DNA of 5,467 nucleotides from Sandaracinaceae bacterium. Its GTDB lineage: Bacteria > Myxococcota_A > Polyangia > Polyangiales > JAFGIB01. The stretch covers positions 1-5,467 of the forward strand of contig JADGRG010000414.1 of NCBI GenBank assembly GCA_017881145.1, given 5' to 3'. The position numbers were made by a program, and so were the translations under genes. Below, in pieces: positions 1 through 5,467 of this stretch (its first letter is position 1; the number at the start of each line of letters is the position of its first letter). The notes under the pieces are model-generated. The model made no database searches. It was not told where the DNA came from and saw only the letters and a list, made by a program, of their open reading frames with translations.

Positions 1-1498
1 CCTCGTAGACGGGCGCGAAGCTTCCGTGCGCGCGACTGACCGGGCCGGGGCCGCCGCGCACCAGCACATAGTCGTACCAAGCGAGATCGCTCTGCGGACG
101 CACCTGCTCCGGCAGCCACTCCCAGCGGGGTGGAACGCGCGGAGGCCGATTGGTTTCCCGAAAGCGAAACGGCGACTGTGGGAAGTCTGCGAAGGTGAAC
201 ATCACGGCGCCGCCCTTGCGGGCTTGGTAGTAGGCGACGTAGTGGATGAAGGGCGAGAACTTCACCTGGCTCGACCCGCGCAGGAAGATCAGGCCCGCCA
301 CGCGTTTGGCTGGCGGAATCACGCTGAGCGCGCGATCGAAGTCGGCGACCTCTTGCGTGTCGAAGTTTGCGAACGCTTTTGCGACGAGCTGGGTCTGCAG
401 AGCCGTCACGAAAAGCACACACGCGAAGAGCGGCGCGGCGAAGTAGCGGGGTGGCGCGGGCAGCACCACGATCAGCCAGAGCAGCGCAAGCAGAGCGAAG
501 CGCGGTGAGATCGGCCAGATCCAGTCGTAGGAGATGGGTGCGACGAAGTAGAGGCCGAGCGCGATGATGGGTAGCGGCCACAGGCGCAGCACGAAGTGGC
601 GGCCGAGGGGGTCCTGCGCTGCAGAGTCGTCGCGCTGGCGTAGAACGCCTGCGACGAAGGCGACGAGCAGCAGCACGCCGAACGCACGCAAGAGCTTCCA
701 CGGCTCGTCCCCGTAGAAGACGTCGGTGAGCCAGTTGGGCAGCTCTGCAAGCGCAGCACGCCAAGGTTGGTAGACCGGCACAGGTCCACTCTCTGCACCC
801 TGGGCTGCTATCAGCGTGGCGCGTCCCGCCGGACTGAGGCCGATCCAGACCAGGGCAGAAAGGCCCGCAGGCAGGAGCGGAGCCAGGCCTCGCAGCATCG
901 CTTTGAGGTCTAGCTGGAGATGCACGAGCAGAGCGCCCAGCGCGAAGAGCGCAAAGGGCACGATGTGCGCGTAGAAGCAGATCAGCGCGATGAGAGCGAG
1001 CGGAAGCGCGCGGCGAAGGCTGGGAGCGCGACGCTCTTCGATGCAGAGCGCAAGTCCGTAGAAGGCGAGTGGGATCGCCAAGAGGAAGTTGACGAAGCCG
1101 AGGATCAGATGGGCGTTGTAAGCAAGCGGCAGCGCGAAGAGCGAGAGGCGCTGGTCACGCCGCAGAGCACGCAAGAGCGCACGTATCGAGTAGGGCGTGG
1201 CCACCACACACGCCGTCACGAGCAAGCGGTTGGCGAGCTCGAGGTCGAAGAGGTAGGCCAGCCAGTGCACCGCCAGGTAGTAGGCGAGGTATTGCGTGCG
1301 CAAGAGGCCGAGCTCGAAGTAGCGCGTGAAATCGAAGTGCGGGTCTGCGTAGCTGTGCAGCACGCGGATCGCAGCCAGGTGCTGGGGCAGATCCTGGATG
1401 GGCAGGTAGCGCGCCACCCAGAGCGGCAACGCCGTGGCGGCCACCAGCAGCGCGAAGACGACCTCCCACAGGCTCGCACGCTGCATCACGCGTCTCAT
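1..1498 (-). CDS. Polytopic membrane protein, GT-C glycosyltransferase-like (partial, 3' end outside window)
   Basis: An uninterrupted reading frame of 499 codons runs from ATG 1498-1496 to the left edge with no stop, so the C-terminus is missing. The N-terminus has a hydrophobic helix (about residues 12-30) followed by an acidic loop motif, DLPQH (36-40). Many further hydrophobic segments follow up to about residue 375, including those around 117-151, 163-193, 203-222, 271-286, 305-322 and 334-370. A soluble tail from about 376 contains PFIHY (416-420), a KGG (428-430) and YDYVLVRG (475-482). An aspartate in the first extracytoplasmic loop plus many helices and a soluble tail is the GT-C layout, in which lipid-linked sugars are transferred at the membrane. 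The enzymatic role is inferred from layout only; a non-catalytic membrane protein is possible. The start overlaps the upstream stop in ATGA and lacks a Shine-Dalgarno, which fits coupling. ATG at codon 5 is an alternative start. Confidence 0.5.
   Translation of the reverse strand, partial: MRRVMQRASLWEVVFALLVAATALPLWVARYLPIQDLPQHLAAIRVLHSYADPHFDFTRYFELGLLRTQYLAYYLAVHWLAYLFDLELANRLLVTACVVATPYSIRALLRALRRDQRLSLFALPLAYNAHLILGFVNFLLAIPLAFYGLALCIEERRAPSLRRALPLALIALICFYAHIVPFALFALGALLVHLQLDLKAMLRGLAPLLPAGLSALVWIGLSPAGRATLIAAQGAESGPVPVYQPWRAALAELPNWLTDVFYGDEPWKLLRAFGVLLLVAFVAGVLRQRDDSAAQDPLGRHFVLRLWPLPIIALGLYFVAPISYDWIWPISPRFALLALLWLIVVLPAPPRYFAAPLFACVLFVTALQTQLVAKAFANFDTQEVADFDRALSVIPPAKRVAGLIFLRGSSQVKFSPFIHYVAYYQARKGGAVMFTFADFPQSPFRFRETNRPPRVPPRWEWLPEQVRPQSDLAWYDYVLVRGGPGPVSRAHGSFAPVYE
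1495..1498 (-). promoter_or_regulatory. ATGA stop/start overlap (translational coupling)
   Basis: The TGA that ends the SprT-like gene (1497-1495) shares bases with the ATG of the membrane-protein gene (1498-1496). No Shine-Dalgarno-like purine run precedes this ATG. Re-initiation by ribosomes ending the upstream gene is the simplest reading, so the two products are probably made from one message. Confidence 0.75.
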
Positions 1499-2364
1499 CG
1501 GCCGAGCAAGCGATCCAGGTTCTCTCGCTCCCAGCGTAGCGAGAGCGCGTAGTCGTCGAAGAGCCGCTCTTTTTGCTTGAACTCACGGTCGTGCAGGAGC
1601 CGACGGCCGTTGCGGATGGCCGGGGGCAGCACGTGATGCAACATTTCGTGGTAGACGATGTATTCCAGGAAGAAGCGCGGCACGAACTCGGCATCGAGCG
1701 AGGGGTGCACGCGGATCAAGCGATCGCGGCTGCAGTAGCTGCCCAGCTTGATGGAACGCCGCGAGCGCCTGCGCTTGCCACCCGCGCTGCGGCCCCAGCT
1801 GATCGCTGCGTCGACCTGGCCGGCGAAGTAACGCGTGTTGACGTCCGCGTAGATGCCGCAGAGGTCGTGGTGAATGCCCGAGGTGGAGAGGTGAAGGCTG
1901 CGGCTGACACGCCGGCGAATCCGCTCGCGATGACCCTCGATGTAGCGACCAAGGAGCGCTCCGGCCGCGCGGTCCGAGCCGCCGACATAGCGGCCGAGCG
2001 CTGCGACCGTGGCGGCATCGGCGGTCAGGAACATGTGGTGCAGCCGGATTTCCGTGAAGTCCGGGCGCTTGCGCAGCGAGATCATGGTGCGTCGGTTGTC
2101 GGTGATCGTCAGGCGCAACGGCGTGTCGAGAGCCCCGCGCAGCGCGCTCTCCAGGTGGGCTCTGGCTGGCGATGCTTGCGACGTTTCCGACGACTCAGCT
2201 GGTGCGGCAGCGCTGGCTCTCGTCGTGGGCGTGCGCGTCACGCCGGTGACCCGCGCGCGCACCGCTTCGCCGATGCCCGCCAGGAACGAACCGACGCGTG
2301 CGGGTGGGCGTGCGCGGCGTGGCTCTGCGCAATCGAAGTCGAACGCGATCTGCACAGCCGGCAT
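1495..2364 (-). CDS. SprT-like zinc metalloprotease
   Basis: The 289-aa protein carries a SprT-like peptidase domain in its C-terminal half (about residues 165-285). Visible hallmarks are DVNTRYF (174-180), an SIKLGSY strand (204-210), IRVHPSLD (217-224), and the helix EYIVYHEMLHH with the HExxH zinc site at H239, E240 and H243. A downstream LLHDREF (256-262) offers H258 as a likely third zinc ligand, and E240 would be the catalytic base. The family includes E. coli SprT and eukaryotic SPRTN, which cleaves DNA-crosslinked proteins; the substrate here is unknown. Residues about 75-165 form a second, basic region I do not recognise, and about 42-70 is an Ala/Ser/Thr-rich linker. The start ATG has only a weak ribosome site but fits the control region and is the first in-frame ATG. 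The gene heads a unit with the overlapping membrane-protein gene. Long plus-strand frames opposite it are shadows. The family call is firm; the biological role is not. Confidence 0.9.
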   Translation of the reverse strand: MPAVQIAFDFDCAEPRRARPPARVGSFLAGIGEAVRARVTGVTRTPTTRASAAAPAESSETSQASPARAHLESALRGALDTPLRLTITDNRRTMISLRKRPDFTEIRLHHMFLTADAATVAALGRYVGGSDRAAGALLGRYIEGHRERIRRRVSRSLHLSTSGIHHDLCGIYADVNTRYFAGQVDAAISWGRSAGGKRRRSRRSIKLGSYCSRDRLIRVHPSLDAEFVPRFFLEYIVYHEMLHHVLPPAIRNGRRLLHDREFKQKERLFDDYALSLRWERENLDRLLGR

Positions 2365-2408
2365 GGGTTTGGCCGCACTCGTGTGGGCCGAGCGCGCTCC
2401 GTCTGGAC

Positions 2409-2436
2409 CCTAGAGGTGGCTCTGCGCCGTTGTCAA
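2409..2436 (-). promoter_or_regulatory. Candidate sigma70-type promoter for the SprT-like/membrane-protein unit
   Basis: On the minus strand a perfect TTGACA (2436-2431) is followed after 16 bp by TCTAGG (2414-2409), a weak match to TATAAT. Transcription would begin near 2402, about 38 nt before the ATG at 2364. The -35 is convincing and the -10 is poor, so this is a moderate-confidence call that would fit a regulated promoter. Confidence 0.5.
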
Positions 2437-2453
2437 GAAAGAGACAATGACAA
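2430..2453. repeat. TTGTC/GACAA inverted repeat with an extra GACAA copy (candidate operator)
   Basis: TTGTC (2430-2434) and GACAA (2443-2447) are perfect inverted arms separated by 8 bp, and a second GACAA (2449-2453) follows one base later. The left arm overlaps the minus-strand -35 hexamer, and the block lies about 43-66 bp upstream of the plus-strand start. That position suits a protein that blocks one promoter and affects the other, but no regulator gene is in the window and 5-bp arms can arise by chance. Confidence 0.35.
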
Positions 2454-2481
2454 CGCTACTGCGGGCGCGCGGTCGCGTGTG

Positions 2482-2487
2482 TATAGT
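2482..2487 (+). promoter_or_regulatory. TATAGT -10 box immediately upstream of the small membrane-protein gene
   Basis: TATAGT differs from TATAAT at one base. It ends 8 bp before the ATG at 2496, so transcription would begin at or within a few bases of the start codon. No good -35 lies 16-19 bp upstream (that stretch reads near CTGCGG) and no Shine-Dalgarno precedes the ATG. Together these suggest a leaderless or near-leaderless message, possibly needing an activator. Confidence 0.5.
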
Positions 2488-2495
2488 CGCGCCCC

Positions 2496-2927
2496 ATGAT
2501 GTTCCACCTCTGGCTCATTCTTCACTTCATCGGTCTTGCGCTGCTGCTCGGCGCGAGCTTCGCGAGCTTCACCCTCGGGCTCGGTGCCAAGGGCATGCCG
2601 CCCGACGAACGCGTGAAGTTTCTCTTGCGCGCGTCCGTGGTCGGCAAGAACGGCAGCGTGGGGCTGGTGTTGATGCTGGTGAGCGGCGTAGGCCTGCTCA
2701 TGGCGCGCGGTGTGGCGGCGAGCTTTGCGCTTGGCGGCGGCGCGTTTCATTCCAAGCTCACGCTCTTCTTGATCTTGAGCGGCCTGCACGGCTTGCTGCA
2801 GGTGCAGGTCAAGCGCGCCAAGCAAGCGCAAGGCGGTCCGTCCATGGAACGCATCCCGAAGATCGGTGGCGCCATGCTGCTGATCGGCCTAGCCATCGTG
2901 GTCTTGGCCGTCCTGGCCTTCCACTGA
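2496..2927 (+). CDS. Small four-helix membrane protein, possibly HemJ/CopD-like
   Basis: The 143-aa protein has four likely transmembrane helices at about residues 5-28, 53-71, 87-104 and 124-142, with a charged loop around 31-45 and another around 105-122. The first helix carries LHFIG (H10), and the third follows FHSKL (H85, K87) and carries GLHG (H98). A histidine in helix 1 and a lysine at the head of a later helix recall the HemJ protoporphyrinogen oxidase and CopD-type membrane families. The longer conserved blocks of true HemJ are not evident, so this is a fold-level guess and the function is unknown. ATG 2496 is chosen because it sits just after a TATAGT box; the adjacent ATG at 2499 would serve equally. 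Codons have the expected G/C-rich third positions, unlike the opposite-strand frame. It is transcribed divergently from the SprT-like gene and converges on the M16 gene 24 bp away. Confidence 0.5.
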   Translation: MMFHLWLILHFIGLALLLGASFASFTLGLGAKGMPPDERVKFLLRASVVGKNGSVGLVLMLVSGVGLLMARGVAASFALGGGAFHSKLTLFLILSGLHGLLQVQVKRAKQAQGGPSMERIPKIGGAMLLIGLAIVVLAVLAFH

Positions 2928-2951
2928 CCACCGCCATGAAAGGTTGCGCGG

Positions 2952-4448
2952 CTAGCTGCTCTTGCGGGCGGCCCTCGGGCGACGATCGAAGCTGGTCATC
3001 GTGCGCTTCAGGCTCTTGCGCTGCGTGCGATCCAGCTTGCCGACGGCGACCACGTGCAAGCCGGATGCGCAGAGCAGCTCGCGCGCCACTTGTCGGACTT
3101 GTGCTGGCGTGACCTCGTCGATCGCCGTGCTCAGCGCGCCCAAGTGGCCGTGCTGGCCGAGGAGCGCGCGCTGGCCGTAGTGCGCGCACATCGCTTGCGT
3201 GTCATCCAGGATGGCTTCGAGCTGCCACTTGTAGCGCCGCTTGGCCTTGCTCAGCTCGGCCTCGGTCGGCGGCTTGTCGCGCAGCTCGGTGAGCAGCGCA
3301 AGGGTGTGGCGGACCAGGAGCTGCGCCTTGTCGTGCTGGACGGTCGCGCCGATGTCGAGCACCCCACACTCTTCATAAGGCTCGAGCGAGGCAAAGACTT
3401 CGTAGGCCAAGCCCAGCTCCTCGCAGATGCGCCGATGCAGGCGCGTGCTCATGCCGTCGTCGATGACGCGCAGCAGCAGCTCGAGCGTGAGGTAGCGCGG
3501 ATCTCGCGCTCCAAAGGTCGAAAACGACAAGCGCACGTCGGTCTGTGGCCCCAGGCTCTCGACGAAGCGGAGCCGTTCCTCGCTGGGCTGCTTGGGCGCT
3601 GCCTGCGCACCGCTCGGCACGCCCTTGGGAAGAGTGCCGAAGTGACGCTGCACCGCGTGGGCCACGGCCTGTGGGTCGACGCAACCGGCCACGCACACTA
3701 CCAGGTTACTCGCGACGTAGTGGCGACGCAGATGCGCACGCAAGTCGGCGACGCCGAAGCGCTCCAGGTTCTGCAGGCTGCCGGTGATCGTCATGCCCAG
3801 CGGATGGCCAGCGAACATGAGCTGTCGTGAGAGGTTGTCCGGGTCGACCTCTTGGCCGGCCTCGTCGAGGTACTCGAGGACCTCTTCACGCACGATGCGC
3901 TTTTCGACGCGCAGCTCGCAGAAGCTGGGGCTGGCGAAGAGCTCGCCCAGGATGGCCAGCGCTGCGCCGAGGTTGTCCGGTGGCAGCGTCAGCTCGAAGA
4001 GCGTGGAGTCGGCGTGGGTCGCGCCGTGCAAGGTGCCGCCGAGCTCTTCGATGGCTCGGTTGAGCGCATACGCCGAGGGATAGCGCGCGCAGCCGCGAAA
4101 AAGCATGTGCTCGAGCAGATGCGAGATGCCGTTGTCCCGTTCGCTCTCGTGCCGCGAGCCCACGTTGACCAGCACGGAGAGGCTCGCGGTGTGCAAGTGC
4201 GGTTGCCGCACTGCGATCACGCGCAGGCCGTTGGTCAGCTCGAAGCGGTGCACACTGTGATGCGCGCGTGGCAGCCAGCGTTCGCCCAGGCCGCGGCGGC
4301 TGGGTGCCAGCTCCCAGGTCGAGAGCGGAAGCGCAGCGCTGCCGCCGCGCTTACCTGCACCCGTGTCGCGAACGCTGCTGGCCGAGCCCTTTTGCGCTCT
4401 GCTACCGCCTCGACTGGCCCGGCGCTCTCGAACGCTCCTCCAGCGCAT
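2952..4448 (-). CDS. M16 family zinc metallopeptidase
   Basis: A 498-aa member of the M16 (pitrilysin/mitochondrial processing peptidase) family, near the usual 420-500 aa of single-chain bacterial M16B proteins. The active half (about residues 65-270) begins with an ELTNGLRV strand and contains the inverted zinc site HLLEH (H110, E113, H114). The third ligand is probably E188 or E189 in the IVREEVLEYLDE helix, about 75 residues on. The inactive half (about 290-475) has the usual MSTRLHRR (333-340) and LGLAYE (345-350) segments. ATG 4448 is chosen over the in-frame ATG at 4496 because AAGGAG lies 6 bp before it and the longer version would overlap the upstream gene. Oddities are a basic, probably disordered N-terminal extension of about 60 residues with no signal peptide, and a basic C-terminal tail. 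The gene follows a parvulin chaperone gene by 10 bp, implying one operon. The substrate is unknown; the family call is firm. Confidence 0.9.
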   Translation of the reverse strand: MRWRSVRERRASRGGSRAQKGSASSVRDTGAGKRGGSAALPLSTWELAPSRRGLGERWLPRAHHSVHRFELTNGLRVIAVRQPHLHTASLSVLVNVGSRHESERDNGISHLLEHMLFRGCARYPSAYALNRAIEELGGTLHGATHADSTLFELTLPPDNLGAALAILGELFASPSFCELRVEKRIVREEVLEYLDEAGQEVDPDNLSRQLMFAGHPLGMTITGSLQNLERFGVADLRAHLRRHYVASNLVVCVAGCVDPQAVAHAVQRHFGTLPKGVPSGAQAAPKQPSEERLRFVESLGPQTDVRLSFSTFGARDPRYLTLELLLRVIDDGMSTRLHRRICEELGLAYEVFASLEPYEECGVLDIGATVQHDKAQLLVRHTLALLTELRDKPPTEAELSKAKRRYKWQLEAILDDTQAMCAHYGQRALLGQHGHLGALSTAIDEVTPAQVRQVARELLCASGLHVVAVGKLDRTQRKSLKRTMTSFDRRPRAARKSS

Positions 4449-4454
4449 CACTTG

Positions 4455-4460
4455 CTCCTT
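4455..4460 (-). promoter_or_regulatory. Shine-Dalgarno of the M16 gene overlapping the upstream stop codon
   Basis: On the minus strand AAGGAG lies 6 bases before ATG 4448 and shares two bases with the TAA stop (4461-4459) of the chaperone gene. It decides the M16 start codon and suggests that translation of the two genes is linked. Confidence 0.75.
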
Positions 4461-5467
4461 ACGAGTCGTCGACGGGACCGCTGGTCTGTTGCGCACGCAG
4501 CGCGCTCGCGTCGACGAAGACAGCCTTGTCTTGGTTGGCTTTGATCACCAGGCCACGCACGTACTCGTTGAGCAGCTCACGGCGCTTCTGCACCAGCAAG
4601 CCACCGCGAATGCGTTGCGCATCCTTGTCGGTCAGGTCTTCGCGCTTCACGCGCACGTGCTCCTGCAGACGGAACACCACCCACTCGTCGCCGAGCTGTA
4701 TGGGCGCTTGCGCTAGCGGCTGTGCATCGCTCAGCTCGAACGCCTCGCGCACCAGCGGTGAGCCGTCGAAGGGCCCAGCGATCGGTGTGTCGGTGCGGCC
4801 GAAGGGCCGGGTGTCGCGTAGCTGCGGTGCGAGCGGATCCGGCTCTTTCGCCGCGGAGGCATCGCTGCCAGGTGCCGCAACGGGCTGACCCGCAAGCTCG
4901 GCATTGAGCGTGTCGATCGACTTCCCGGCCTTGAGGTCTGAGAGGGCCTTGTCCGCCGCCGCCTTGGCGAGCTCGCCGGCCTTGCGCTCGAAATAGAGCT
5001 TTTCGCCCAGCTCGCGCTTGGCCTCGGCCACCGGCACGTCGCCCTGCCGAATCGCTTCGACCTTGATGATGTGGAAGCCGAAGCTCGACTCGACCAAGCC
5101 CGAGATCTCGCCGCCCTTGAGCGCGAACTGGGCGTCGTCGAACGACTTGACCATGCGGCCCTTGGGATTCCAGCCGAGGTCGCCGCCCTTCTTCGCGCTG
5201 CCCGTATCTTCGCTGTGTTGCTTGGCCAGCGCGGCGAAGTCTTCGCCCTTCTTGGCGCGCGCTAGCAGGGCCTCGGCACGAGCCTTGGCTTCGGCCTTGG
5301 CCGTGTCCGTGCCGTGCTCGTCGGACTTGATCAGGATGTGGCGCGCGCGCACCTGCTTTTCGAGGCCGGTGTAGCGCTGCTTGTCGTGCTCGTAGGCGGC
5401 GTCGACGTCCTTCTGGTTGGCCTTGATGAAGGCCTCCAGATCTGCAACGCTCGGTTGTAGGTGCTCA
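4459..5467 (-). CDS. PpiD/SurA-like parvulin peptidyl-prolyl isomerase (partial, 5' end outside window)
   Basis: The last 335 codons and the TAA stop are visible; the reading frame is open to the right edge, so the GTG at 5352 is internal, not the start. After the end of a SurA-N-type helical region (residues 1-38 of the visible part) comes a complete PpiC rotamase domain (about 39-137). It opens with RARHIL and carries GGDLGW (94-99) and FGFHIIKV (129-136). Expected parvulin pocket residues are present: H43, D87, M105, F109/F114 and H132. A helical Lys/Ala-rich stretch (about 145-180) and an Ala/Pro linker lead to a second, degenerate module (about 225-275; FELSD, WVVFRL), as in PpiD. Such proteins assist folding of exported proteins at the inner-membrane periplasmic face; the membrane anchor would lie beyond the edge. 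The M16 gene follows in the same unit. SurA or PrsA-type relatives are the alternatives. Confidence 0.85.
   Translation of the reverse strand, partial: EHLQPSVADLEAFIKANQKDVDAAYEHDKQRYTGLEKQVRARHILIKSDEHGTDTAKAEAKARAEALLARAKKGEDFAALAKQHSEDTGSAKKGGDLGWNPKGRMVKSFDDAQFALKGGEISGLVESSFGFHIIKVEAIRQGDVPVAEAKRELGEKLYFERKAGELAKAAADKALSDLKAGKSIDTLNAELAGQPVAAPGSDASAAKEPDPLAPQLRDTRPFGRTDTPIAGPFDGSPLVREAFELSDAQPLAQAPIQLGDEWVVFRLQEHVRVKREDLTDKDAQRIRGGLLVQKRRELLNEYVRGLVIKANQDKAVFVDASALRAQQTSGPVDDS

Noticed and set aside
920..1552. A 210-codon plus-strand frame rich in Glu, Arg and Gln
   Set aside because: It is antisense to the uninterrupted membrane-protein frame, and its composition is that expected from reading hydrophobic codons in reverse.
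1155..1694. A minus-strand frame spanning the SprT-like/membrane-protein junction
   Set aside because: It is out of frame with both supported genes and rich in Ser, Cys and Arg, without any motif; a frame shadow.
1573..2499. A 308-codon plus-strand frame opposite the SprT-like gene
   Set aside because: The opposite strand has an unmistakable metalloprotease signature; this frame shows no family motif and is the usual antisense openness of GC-rich coding DNA.
2945..2960. Imperfect palindrome around GGCTAGCTGC at the end of the M16 gene as a terminator
   Set aside because: The stem is short and imperfect, includes the stop codon, and has no T-run on either strand.
2447..3112. A 221-codon plus-strand frame overlapping the small membrane protein in another frame
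   Set aside because: It is Arg/Ala/Ser-rich with no motif, and runs through the end of one gene and into the antisense of another; the 143-aa frame has coherent helices and a well placed start.
4446..4496. A 514-aa version of the M16 protein starting at 4496
   Set aside because: It would overlap the chaperone gene by 38 bp, while ATG 4448 has a well spaced AAGGAG.
3054..4544. Two long plus-strand frames (3054-3830 and 3852-4544) opposite the M16 gene
   Set aside because: The minus strand encodes both M16 halves with an intact zinc site; the plus frames lack recognisable domains and ribosome sites.
5350..5352. GTG as the start of the parvulin gene
   Set aside because: The frame stays open upstream to the edge and encodes a plausible SurA-N-type helical segment (VADLEAFIKANQ); starting here would cut into the beginning of the PpiC domain.

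Overview
The window is GC-rich and densely coding, with five protein genes and no RNA gene, mobile element or CRISPR array that I can see. High GC, strong G/C bias at third codon positions, and genes for a periplasmic-type parvulin chaperone and an M16 peptidase suggest a Gram-negative bacterium. The combination of a SprT-like protease, a GT-C-like membrane protein and this parvulin resembles what I know from Myxococcota/deltaproteobacteria, but that placement is inference.

Layout. (1) Positions 1-2364, minus strand: a two-gene unit. The upstream gene encodes a SprT-like zinc metalloprotease (289 aa). Its stop overlaps the start of a large polytopic membrane protein in an ATGA. That second gene runs off the left edge with no stop in the window; 499 codons are visible. 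(2) Positions 2365-2495: a 131-bp divergent control region with a TTGACA promoter-like element for the minus unit, a TATAGT box just before the plus-strand start, and a GACAA-based inverted/direct repeat between them. (3) Positions 2496-2927, plus strand: a small four-helix membrane protein, possibly HemJ/CopD-like and possibly translated from a near-leaderless mRNA. (4) Positions 2952-5467, minus strand: a second two-gene unit. A PpiD/SurA-like parvulin chaperone, cut at the right edge, is followed after 10 bp by an M16 zinc peptidase whose Shine-Dalgarno overlaps the upstream stop codon. The 24-bp gap between the convergent ends at 2927 and 2952 has no evident terminator.

How they may work together. 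The chaperone-protease pair suggests an envelope protein-quality unit, although the M16 protein shows no export signal. The SprT-like/GT-C-like pair looks translationally coupled, but no shared pathway is evident. I found no clearly new system. The points most worth checking are the coupled metalloprotease/membrane-protein pair, a possible sliding-clamp-binding motif at the N-terminus of the SprT-like protein, and the compact divergent control region.
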